From Alphaproteobacteria bacterium (GTDB lineage: Bacteria > Pseudomonadota > Alphaproteobacteria > Rhodobacterales > Rhodobacteraceae), in the NCBI GenBank assembly GCA_030425945.1, contig JAUHZL010000002.1, positions 1 through 42,181 on the forward strand: DNA of 42,181 bases. Reading direction: 5' to 3'. The notes beneath the pieces were generated by a model. It had not been told where the DNA came from, searched no databases, and worked only from the letters and a program-made list of their open reading frames with translations. Within the stretch, counting starts at the first letter, position 1. The number at the start of each line of letters is the position of its first letter. A program made the translations under genes and the position numbers. Below, piece after piece: positions 24,374-31,347 of this stretch.

Positions 24374-24620
24374 GTAGTCCTCCCATGTCGGACGTTTGGT
24401 GTCCGTCTGACCCCGGATCTCCCCCCGAGGCCTCGTCACGATAATAGCTCTCCGCGCGCAACGGACACCCTTTTCTCGCGTCCTGCAAAAGTTCTGTCGC
24501 AGTCCGCCGCCTGCCCCGGCGCAGAAATCCGCCACGGACGGCGGGGCAGGGGACTTGCAGCCCGCGTCGGAACGTGATCGCTGCGGTGGGGTCGCGGGGC
24601 GGAACGGTGGGGGACGCGCA
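24374..24620. promoter_or_regulatory. Divergent 247-bp region between the TAXI operon and the AEC permease
   Basis: No gene. A TATTAT -10-like box for the minus strand lies at 24446-24441. It is flanked by a perfect 9-bp inverted repeat, GGTGTCCGT at 24398-24406 and ACGGACACC at 24461-24469, about six helical turns apart: candidate sites for the DctD-like regulator. A stem-loop (CCTGCCCCG 24510-24518 with CGGGGCAGG 24542-24550) lies in the leader of the AEC gene. A sigma-54 match at about 24484-24500 is poor (TTGCA good, GG missing). Confidence 0.42.
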
Positions 24621-25529
24621 ATGCTGGTGCTGACGATCTGGCCGCTCTTCGCCGTGATTCTGCTGGGGTTTGCGCTGGCCCGCCTGCGGGTCCTGCCGCC
24701 CGAGTTCTGGCCATCCGCCGAACGCCTGAACTACTACCTGCTGTTTCCCGCGCTGCTGGTCTTCACCCTGTCGGGGGCCCCGGTCCGGGCGCCCGAGATC
24801 CGCGATCTCGGCCTCGCGGTCGTGGCCCTGATCGGTCTGGCGGCGCTGGTCCTCGTGGTCTTCCGGCGGCTGCGCCGCGTGGCGCCCGCGCGCTTCGGTC
24901 CCGCGATGCAGGGGGTGATCCGGTTCAACACCTACCTCGGACTGGCCCTCGTCGCGGCGCTCGGCGGTGCGGCGGGCCTGGAACGGGCTGCCGTCGTGCT
25001 GGCGATTGCAGTGCCGCTGGTCAACGTCGTGTCGGTGCTCGCCTTCCGCGATGCTGCCGCGCCGGCAGGCGGTGTCGGCCTGCTGCGCAGTCTTGCGACG
25101 AACCCGCTGATCCTCGCCTGCCTCGTCGGTCTGGCGCTGGCCTTCACCGGAACGGGCCTGCCCTTCGGCACGGGCACCTTTCTCGACCTGCTCGCGCGCG
25201 GCAGCCTGCCCCTCGGCCTGCTGTGTGTCGGGGCGGGTCTGCGGCCTGAGACGCTGCGCAGCGATCTGGCACCGGTCGCCCTGGTGGCCGCGCTGCGTCT
25301 GCTGGCGATGCCCGCGCTGGCGGCGCTCATCGCGCGGCTGGCGGGGCTCGATCCCGTCCCGACGCTGGTTCTCATCGTCTTTGCGGCGATCCCGACGGCG
25401 CCGACGGCTTACGTTCTGACCCGCCAGATGGGCGGGGACGGTCAGTTCATGGCGGCGCTTATCGTGGCGCAGACGCTCACCGCCGTGGTCACCATCCCGC
25501 TGGTGCTGGTTGTCGCGGGTCTGGGCTGA
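24621..25529 (+). CDS. AEC-family transporter (auxin efflux carrier-like)
   Basis: 302 aa with about ten helices in two groups of five. The N-terminal region AERLNYYLLFPALLVFTL is the conserved crossover/helix-2 region of the AEC family, and FAAIPTAPTAYVLTRQMGGD is its typical C-terminal counterpart (helices 7-8). Members such as MdcF transport malonate, malate and similar organic acids. GGGGGA lies shortly before the ATG at 24621. The gene is divergent from the TAXI operon and convergent with the dehydrogenase gene at 25545. It may export or import a carboxylate linked to the neighbouring dioxygenase/aldolase genes. Confidence 0.88.
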   Translation: MLVLTIWPLFAVILLGFALARLRVLPPEFWPSAERLNYYLLFPALLVFTLSGAPVRAPEIRDLGLAVVALIGLAALVLVVFRRLRRVAPARFGPAMQGVIRFNTYLGLALVAALGGAAGLERAAVVLAIAVPLVNVVSVLAFRDAAAPAGGVGLLRSLATNPLILACLVGLALAFTGTGLPFGTGTFLDLLARGSLPLGLLCVGAGLRPETLRSDLAPVALVAALRLLAMPALAALIARLAGLDPVPTLVLIVFAAIPTAPTAYVLTRQMGGDGQFMAALIVAQTLTAVVTIPLVLVVAGLG

Positions 25530-25534
25530 GGCGC

Positions 25535-25556
25535 GCCGCCGGATCTACTCGGCGGC
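25535..25556. terminator. Hairpin between convergent genes (weak terminator candidate)
   Basis: GCCGCCG (25535-25541) pairs perfectly with CGGCGGC (25550-25556) around an 8-nt loop, overlapping the last codons of the minus-strand gene. No U-tract on either side, so termination ability is uncertain. Confidence 0.3.
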
Positions 25557-26507
25557 GGCCCGCAGGCCCGGGCGCACGATCTCGTAGCCTTCCTCCTCCG
25601 GCTCGTCGTCGACCAGCTCGGTCGGGAAGCCGTCGGCAAGGATGCTGAGGCCGGTCGCCTCCTCCAGCCGCTCGATGATCCGGTCGGACTGCGCCCGCTC
25701 GCCGTAGCGGCGCTGCCCGTCCGCCATGATGGCGATGATCAGCGGCGACACCTCCAGCGGCACGTCATGCATGTCGGCCAGTTTCTGGAACAGTCCGATA
25801 TCCTTCTGCACGAGGTCCATCGTGAAGTTCACGTCGCGCGAGCCGGACAGGATCAGCTGGCTCTCGGTCTCGTGGACGAAGGAGGTGCCAGAGCTGATCC
25901 GGATCGCCTCGTAGGTGGTGGCGAGGTCGAGACCCGCCGCCTTCATCGTCGTCAGCGCTTCGCACAGCGACACCAGGTGCACCGTCGCGAGGTAGTTGGT
26001 CATCACCTTCAGCTTCGACGCGGTGCCCAGCTCGCCGGTGTGCAGGATGCGCCGCCCCATCCGCTTGAGCAGCGGCAGGACAGCCTCGACAGCCGGGCGC
26101 GGACCGCCCGCGAAGATCGAGATGTTGCCTGTATCCGCCCGGTGGCACCCGCCCGAAACCGGGCATTCCACGGCCATGCCGCCGGTGGCTGCAACCTCGG
26201 CCCCCAGCCGCAGGATCTCGTCGGCGTCGGTCGTGGACATCTCCATCCAGATCTTGCCCGGACCCATCTGCGGCAGCATCTCGGCCATGACGGCGGCCGA
26301 GGCAGCCGGCGAGGGCAGGCAGGTGATGACCACGTCGCAGGCGGCCATCATCGCCGCGGGCGACCCGCCCGCGCTGGCCCCGCGCGCCACGAACCGGGCG
26401 ACGAGGGCCGGGTCGAGGTCATGGACGCTCAGGGCGATCCCGTTGCGCAGCAGACTGCCCGCCAGCTTGCCGCCGACGTTCCCGAGCCCGATGAATCCGA
26501 CCTGCAT
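25545..26507 (-). CDS. 3-hydroxyisobutyrate dehydrogenase-family NAD(P)-dependent oxidoreductase
   Basis: 320 aa. The Rossmann start is VGFIGLGNVGGKLAGSLL. The substrate loop CPVSGGCHRADTGNISIFAGG corresponds to the family's 'D.PVSGG...A..G.L' motif, with Asp replaced by a Cys-containing stretch. The catalytic Lys-x3-Asn pattern is K167-V-M-T-N171 in GTASKLKVMTN. The C-terminal helical domain contains QKDIGLF-like residues (VQKDIGLFQKLA). The last ~30 residues are an acidic extension (VDDEPEEEGYE). It is third in a minus-strand operon with a dioxygenase and a class II aldolase, so it likely oxidises or reduces a beta-hydroxyacid from that pathway. Confidence 0.87.
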   Translation of the reverse strand: MQVGFIGLGNVGGKLAGSLLRNGIALSVHDLDPALVARFVARGASAGGSPAAMMAACDVVITCLPSPAASAAVMAEMLPQMGPGKIWMEMSTTDADEILRLGAEVAATGGMAVECPVSGGCHRADTGNISIFAGGPRPAVEAVLPLLKRMGRRILHTGELGTASKLKVMTNYLATVHLVSLCEALTTMKAAGLDLATTYEAIRISSGTSFVHETESQLILSGSRDVNFTMDLVQKDIGLFQKLADMHDVPLEVSPLIIAIMADGQRRYGERAQSDRIIERLEEATGLSILADGFPTELVDDEPEEEGYEIVRPGLRAAAE

Positions 26508-26571
26508 GATGTTCTCCCGTTGCCGCCGATGCGTGTCCCGGCGTGTCGATCATTGGCCGTTGGTGCGCCGG

Positions 26572-27318
26572 TCAGTCGGCGTAATCCGGCTCTTCCCGGT
26601 CGAGCACCGACTTCAGGTAGGCGAAATGCGCATCCGCCATCCCGGCATAGGCCTTCCAGCCCGCCGCCGTGTTCGCCGCGACCGCGTCCGACATCACCGC
26701 CAGCGGCTTGCCGGTGCCATGCGCCAGCAGCACCGTCTGCGCGGCCTTCTCGAAGAAGTAGAGCTGCTCGAAGGCGGCCGCGACCGTGGCGGCGGTGCAG
26801 GTGACCCCGTGGTTCGCCATCAGAAGGGTCGATGCCGAGCCGAGCGCGGCGGCGATCCGGTCGCCTTCGGCCGCGTCGTCGGCAATCCCGCCGCAATCGA
26901 GGTCGATCGCGAGATCGCCGTGGAACCGGGCGGTGTTCATGTCGATCGGCGGCATTGACGGATCCTTCAGCGTCGCCAGCGCCGTCGCGTGCGGCGGGTG
27001 GCAGTGCAGCACGACGCGGACGTCGGGACGCGCGCGGTGCAGCGTGCCGTGGATCGTCCAGGCCGAGGCATCCGGCGCGTCCGGACCCTCCATCACGCTC
27101 GGGTCCTCCGCGTCCAGCAACAACAGGTCCGAGGCCCGGATCGAGGCGAAGTGCCGCCATTTCGGGTTCATCAGGAAGCGGCGCCCGTCCGCCGAGACCG
27201 CCGCGCTGAAATGGTTGCCGACCGACTCGTGCCAGCCGAAGCGGGCGGTCAGGCGGAACGCGGCCGCCAGATCGACGCGCAGCGCCTGAAGGGTGCTGTC
27301 CTCGGCCACGTCCTTCAC
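26572..27318 (-). CDS. Class II aldolase/adducin-family protein
   Basis: 248 aa from the GTG at 27318, placed in GTGA with the dioxygenase stop. It has the zinc-site histidines of the fuculose-phosphate aldolase fold: His105 and His107 in LHCHPPHA, and His170 in MANHG. GWHESVGNHFSAAVSADG near the N-terminus corresponds to the conserved 'S.GN.S.R' phosphate/substrate loop, but N-H-F replaces the usual N-x-S. Members catalyse retro-aldol cleavage or decarboxylation. Coupled to a hydroxylating dioxygenase, it could cleave the hydroxylated product. Confidence 0.88.
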   Translation of the reverse strand: MKDVAEDSTLQALRVDLAAAFRLTARFGWHESVGNHFSAAVSADGRRFLMNPKWRHFASIRASDLLLLDAEDPSVMEGPDAPDASAWTIHGTLHRARPDVRVVLHCHPPHATALATLKDPSMPPIDMNTARFHGDLAIDLDCGGIADDAAEGDRIAAALGSASTLLMANHGVTCTAATVAAAFEQLYFFEKAAQTVLLAHGTGKPLAVMSDAVAANTAAGWKAYAGMADAHFAYLKSVLDREEPDYAD

Positions 27319-28445
27319 TTGAAGCGCCCTTCCCCGACGAGGCCCCGGTACAGGCCCCGCAGCTCGCCCCGGTCGGTGTAGGTGCCGCGCAGGTAGCGCT
27401 CGCCGCTGGTCGCGGAATAGGCCGCGCGCCCGTGCACGATCCGGTGGTTGTCGAAGACGATGCACTCGGTCGCCCGCAAGGTGAAGCGCATCAGGTACTT
27501 GTCCTCCTGCAGCATCCGCCCGAAGGTCACGAAGGCGGGGTAGTAGCTGTCGAGCACGCGCTGCGGCAGGTCGAAGATGTCCGCCATGTGCTGGCTGATC
27601 GTCACGCCCGATACCGCGCCGTTGCGGTCCAGTTCGATGACCCGCTGGCGGGCGCGCATGTCGATCCCGTCATGCTCCTTGTAATAGGGCACCTCGGTCT
27701 CGCAGAGCAGGCGGAACGCCTCCGGGTCGCGCAGGCGCAGGTCCTCGGCCACCGCCGCCCCGTCGAGGAACAGGTTCTGCCCGCCCTCCACACTGTTCGC
27801 GCGGCAGTGCAGGAACTGGATGCCGGGAGCCAGTTCCTCGGACGGGACATCCGTGTGCATCTCCAGCGCCTTAGAGGTGTAGGCGAGGTTGGTCGGCTTG
27901 ATGTGCGTCCGCACGTCGAAATAGGCGCCGAAGAAACTGGGCCGGATCGTGCCGATCAGCTCGGCGGTCCGGGTCAGCCCCTCGTCGCTGTCGGGCATGT
28001 CGGTGACGATGGCGATGCCCTCGACCAGCAGCGCTTCCATCCAGCGCTTACGCTCGTCCGCGCTGTCGAGAAGCAGCGGGTGCGAAACGCGGGTGATCGC
28101 CGGGTAATGGTCGGCGTACCACAGCCGGCGGGGCAGGTCGGCGGGATCGGGCCGGGGCGCGCCGCCCGCGTAGAGCGCCAGCATCGACAGCGGGTAACGC
28201 GAGACGTGTGCCTCGCCGCTCCAGTCCACCACCAGCGCGTCGCCCTCGATCCGGGCCGAGGACGGGCGCGGGACACTGGCATGGTGGAAGATGTCGAACA
28301 CCCGCTCGCGCGTCTCGCTGTCGAACGAGGTCGGGCAGTTGTCGCGCAGCCAGTAGGCGTTGAAATAGGCGGGGGTTCCGTCGGGAAGCGTCAGGCTGAG
28401 GCCGTTCTCTTCCAGGACCACCGTGTCGATCTGTGCGCCGTCCAT
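27315..28445 (-). CDS. Fe(II)/2-oxoglutarate dioxygenase, gamma-butyrobetaine/trimethyllysine hydroxylase-like
   Basis: 376 aa. The catalytic TauD/TfdA domain has the iron triad His197-x-Asp199 (EMHTDVP) and His338 (NHRIVHGR), plus Arg353 in RYLRGTYTDRG for 2-oxoglutarate. The N-terminal ~90 residues match the DUF971-like domain of gamma-butyrobetaine hydroxylases (FNAYWLRDNCPTSF). Its zinc site is degraded, with Cys37 followed by P-T-S-F-D instead of the usual C-x-C-x-x-C. GGAGGG precedes the ATG at 28445. It heads the operon dioxygenase-aldolase-dehydrogenase and is divergent from a LysR regulator. A role in hydroxylating a betaine-like or other carboxylate is inferred. Confidence 0.88.
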   Translation of the reverse strand: MDGAQIDTVVLEENGLSLTLPDGTPAYFNAYWLRDNCPTSFDSETRERVFDIFHHASVPRPSSARIEGDALVVDWSGEAHVSRYPLSMLALYAGGAPRPDPADLPRRLWYADHYPAITRVSHPLLLDSADERKRWMEALLVEGIAIVTDMPDSDEGLTRTAELIGTIRPSFFGAYFDVRTHIKPTNLAYTSKALEMHTDVPSEELAPGIQFLHCRANSVEGGQNLFLDGAAVAEDLRLRDPEAFRLLCETEVPYYKEHDGIDMRARQRVIELDRNGAVSGVTISQHMADIFDLPQRVLDSYYPAFVTFGRMLQEDKYLMRFTLRATECIVFDNHRIVHGRAAYSATSGERYLRGTYTDRGELRGLYRGLVGEGRFK

Positions 28446-28549
28446 GCTGCCCTCCGGGTACTGGCGAATGTTTGCGCTGACGCTAGGCGCGCCGGGCCGC
28501 CGCCGTAACGCGGATTGCGTTGAAGGAAATATAAGCCCATGGTTATCCT
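28446..28549. promoter_or_regulatory. Divergent control region with LysR-type operator candidate
   Basis: The 104-bp gap contains a perfect inverted repeat AACGC-GGATT-GCGTT (28507-28521), a form typical of LysR-type recognition sites, followed by the AT-rich GAAATATAA stretch before the regulator's ATG. It most likely binds the LysR protein encoded at 28550. Confidence 0.5.
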
Positions 28550-29440
28550 ATGTCCCGCGCTCTGCCCCCGCTCCGCCTGCTCACCGCCTTCGCGGCCGTG
28601 GCCCGCACCGGCTCGATCCAGGCTGCGGCCGCCGAGTTGAACGTGACCCAGCCCGCGATCAGCCAGGCAGTGCGGCAACTGGAGGACCATGCGGGCGTTG
28701 CCCTGCTCGACCGCGCCCGCCGTCCCGCGCGTCCGACCGATGCCGGGCAGGCGCTGGCGACCGCCATCGCGCAGGGGCTGGGCCAGATCGCCGAGGCGCT
28801 CGACGCCCTGCGCGAGGCCGACCTGCAACGCGACTCGCGCGTGACGGTCGCCTGTTCGGTCGGGGTGGCGACCTACTGGCTGATGCCGCGCCTCGCCGCC
28901 TTCTACAAAGCCCATCCCGACCTCTTCGTGAACGTGGTCACCACGCCCAACGGCGTGCCCGCGCTGGGCGACGGCATCGACATCGCGGTTCGCTACGGCC
29001 ACGGGCGCTGGTCCGACGGCCTCGTGCGGCACCTCTTCGACGAGGAAGTCCGCCCCGTCTGTGCGCCCGCACTGCGCGCGCGCTTCGCCGGGCCGGTGCC
29101 GCCCGGGTCGGTCTCGCTGCTGCATGTCCGCACGCCGGAAACCTCGTGGGTGACCTGGGACGAGTACCTGCGCCTGACCGGCCTGCCCCCGGTGCGGCGC
29201 GGCGGGCAGACCTTCACCAACTACGTCCAGACCACGCAGGCCGCGCTCGACGGGCACGGGCTGATGCTGGGCTGGCGCTCGATTACGGGGGCGCTGACGG
29301 CCGCGGGACAACTGGTGGATGCCGGTCTGCCGCCGCTGGCCCCGCGCGATGCGTTCTACCTGGTGGCCCGCACCAAACGCGGCGGGCGCGCCGTCGAGAC
29401 CTTCGCCGACTGGCTGGTGACGCGGTCGGATCCTGCCTGA
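28550..29440 (+). CDS. LysR-family regulator (GcvA-like)
   Basis: 296 aa. The N-terminal HTH is LTAFAAVARTGSIQAAAAELNVTQPAISQAVRQLEDHAG. The PPPLRLL-type start and IDIAVRYGHGRWSDG in the effector domain are typical of the GcvA/AmpR branch. It is divergent from the dioxygenase-aldolase-dehydrogenase operon, the standard arrangement for a LysR activator of its neighbours. The start has no strong Shine-Dalgarno (GGTTATCCT upstream). Confidence 0.88.
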   Translation: MSRALPPLRLLTAFAAVARTGSIQAAAAELNVTQPAISQAVRQLEDHAGVALLDRARRPARPTDAGQALATAIAQGLGQIAEALDALREADLQRDSRVTVACSVGVATYWLMPRLAAFYKAHPDLFVNVVTTPNGVPALGDGIDIAVRYGHGRWSDGLVRHLFDEEVRPVCAPALRARFAGPVPPGSVSLLHVRTPETSWVTWDEYLRLTGLPPVRRGGQTFTNYVQTTQAALDGHGLMLGWRSITGALTAAGQLVDAGLPPLAPRDAFYLVARTKRGGRAVETFADWLVTRSDPA

Positions 29441-29547
29441 CCGCGGCTGCTCGGAAACCCGCCGATTCCACCCGACCTGCCACTCGGACGTTTCCTTCTG
29501 TGGAAAACCCGCTTAGCCCTGTGGAAAACGGCAGGTTCGAAAAAGAC
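29441..29547 (+). promoter_or_regulatory. tamA leader with two DnaA-box-like repeats
   Basis: CTGTGGAAAAC occurs twice in direct orientation at 29498-29508 and 29519-29529, 21 bp apart (two helical turns). TGTGGAAAA fits the relaxed DnaA-box consensus (reverse of TTWTNCACA). No strong promoter or ribosome site is evident before the ATG at 29548. Confidence 0.4.
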
Positions 29548-31347
29548 ATGGGATCGCTTCTTCCATCGGCGCTGCGCCGGGTGCATGCGGGTGCGTGCGC
29601 CCTGCTGCTGTGCGCGCCCTGGACCCCGGCGGCCATGGCGCAGGAGGTGGCCCTGTCGGTCTCGGGCGACTACCCCGTCCTGACCGACCGCCTGAACGCG
29701 GCCTCGGGCCTGCGCGACGCGGTCCCGGCCGACCCGCAGGAGGTGCTCGCCGTGGCCCGCGCCGACTATGCCCGCCTGTTGGGAACCCTGTTTGCGGAGG
29801 GCTACTACGCCGCGACCGTCTCCATCCGTCTCGATGGCCGGGAGGCGGCCGATGTGCCCGCCCTCGCCCGGCTCGGCCCGGTGTCGCGGGTCGAGATCGC
29901 CATCGTGCCGGGTGCCCGCTTCACCTTCGGGCAGGCGGCGATCGGTCCGCTCGCCCCCGGCACCGTCCTGCCGCCCGGCTTTGCGCCCGGACAGCCCGCC
30001 ACGCTGGCCCCGATCCGCGAGGCCGCTGCCGCAGGGGTGTCCGGCTGGCGCGACGCGGGTCACGCCAAGGCCGCGGTCACCGGGCAGTCGCTGACGGCAG
30101 ATCATCGCAGCGCCCGCATGGCGGCGCGGCTGACCATCACGCCGGGGCCGGTCCTGCGCTTCGGCACCCTTGACGTGCCGCAGGACAGCGCCGTCCGCGA
30201 CGCGCGGATCCGGGCCATCGCCGGTCTGCCCACAGGCGAGACCTTCTCGCCGCAGGCCCTCGAGGACGCAACCCGCCGCCTGCGCCAGAGCGGCGCCTTC
30301 TCGACCGTCGCCCTGTCCGAGGCCGAGGCGGCGAACCCCGACGGTACGCTCGACATCGGGCTGACGCTGGTCGATGCCGCCCCGCGCCGGATCGGGGCGG
30401 GGGGCGAGCTGAGTTCGACCGAGGGCCTGACGCTCAGCGGGTTCTGGCTGCACCGCAACCTCTTTGGCGGGGCCGAGCGGCTGCGGTTCGACGGAACGGT
30501 CTCCGACCTGCTCAGCGCTCGGAACGGCAACGGGATCGATGCCGGTCTGACCGGGCGGTTCACGCGACCGGCGACCTTCGACGCGGACACGGCGCTCTAT
30601 GTCGAGGGCGACCTCGAATGGGCACAGGAACCGGCGTACGACAGTCTCGGGTTCGAGGTGGCGGTTGGCCTCGAACGCCGGTTCGACGAGACGCTGACGG
30701 GCGAGTTCGGCATCGGCCTGCGCGTGCAGCGCAAGGACGACGCCACCGGGTCGCGCACCTTCCGGCAACTGACCTTCCCGATCGCCCTGACCCGCGACCG
30801 GCGTGACCCCGCCAACGATCCGCGTGGCGGCGACTACCTCGCGCTCGACGCGGTGCCCTTCGTCGGCCTCGGCGGCGACGCAAGCGGGCTGCGTTACAGC
30901 CTCGATGCCCGGCTCTACCGGGCGCTGGGCGAGCGCCTCGTCTTCGCGGCGCGCGGGCAGGTCGGCGGTGTCATCGGCCCGGCGCTGGCCGACATCCGTC
31001 CCGGCGACCTGTTCCTGTCGGGCGGCGGCGGCACGGTGCGCGGCCAGCCGTACCAGGGTCTCGGCATCACCGGCGCGGGGGGCAGCGGCGGCGCAAGCTT
31101 CCTCGGTGCCTCGGCCGAGCTTCGGGCCCGCGTGACCGACCGCTTCGGCTTCGTCGCCTTCACCGATATCGGCTTCGTGTCCGAGACCGCCGGGTTCGGC
31201 GGCCGCACGGCGATGCATGCGGGGGCGGGTCTCGGCCTGCGCTACGACACCGGGCTCGGCCCGATCCGGGTCGATGTCGGCGTGCCCGTGTCGGGGCCCG
31301 GCGGGGATGGCGCACAGCTCTACATCGGCATCGGGCAGGCGTTCTGA
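29548..31347 (+). CDS. tamA: Translocation and assembly module outer-membrane protein TamA
   Basis: 599 aa, near the usual Omp85/TamA length. A signal peptide (about 1-32, ending PAAMA) is followed by periplasmic POTRA-like repeats up to about residue 280 (for example GYYAATVSIRLDG, and GPVLRFGTLDVPQ with GLPTGETFSPQALEDATRRLRQSGAFSTV). A C-terminal beta-barrel contains LFGGAERLRFDG, the GGTVRGQPYQG lid motif, and ends on a Phe (YIGIGQAF), the outer-membrane sorting signal. It works with TamB to insert proteins or move lipids to the outer membrane. Its stop overlaps the tamB start by one base. A GTG at 29521 is an alternative start. Confidence 0.9.
   Translation: MGSLLPSALRRVHAGACALLLCAPWTPAAMAQEVALSVSGDYPVLTDRLNAASGLRDAVPADPQEVLAVARADYARLLGTLFAEGYYAATVSIRLDGREAADVPALARLGPVSRVEIAIVPGARFTFGQAAIGPLAPGTVLPPGFAPGQPATLAPIREAAAAGVSGWRDAGHAKAAVTGQSLTADHRSARMAARLTITPGPVLRFGTLDVPQDSAVRDARIRAIAGLPTGETFSPQALEDATRRLRQSGAFSTVALSEAEAANPDGTLDIGLTLVDAAPRRIGAGGELSSTEGLTLSGFWLHRNLFGGAERLRFDGTVSDLLSARNGNGIDAGLTGRFTRPATFDADTALYVEGDLEWAQEPAYDSLGFEVAVGLERRFDETLTGEFGIGLRVQRKDDATGSRTFRQLTFPIALTRDRRDPANDPRGGDYLALDAVPFVGLGGDASGLRYSLDARLYRALGERLVFAARGQVGGVIGPALADIRPGDLFLSGGGGTVRGQPYQGLGITGAGGSGGASFLGASAELRARVTDRFGFVAFTDIGFVSETAGFGGRTAMHAGAGLGLRYDTGLGPIRVDVGVPVSGPGGDGAQLYIGIGQAF

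Noticed and set aside
24484..24503. Possible sigma-54 promoter (minus strand) upstream of the TAXI receptor gene
   Set aside because: TTGCA is present but the invariant GG of the -24 element reads GA and only three of six bases of TGGCAC match. The linked regulator also lacks GAFTGA.
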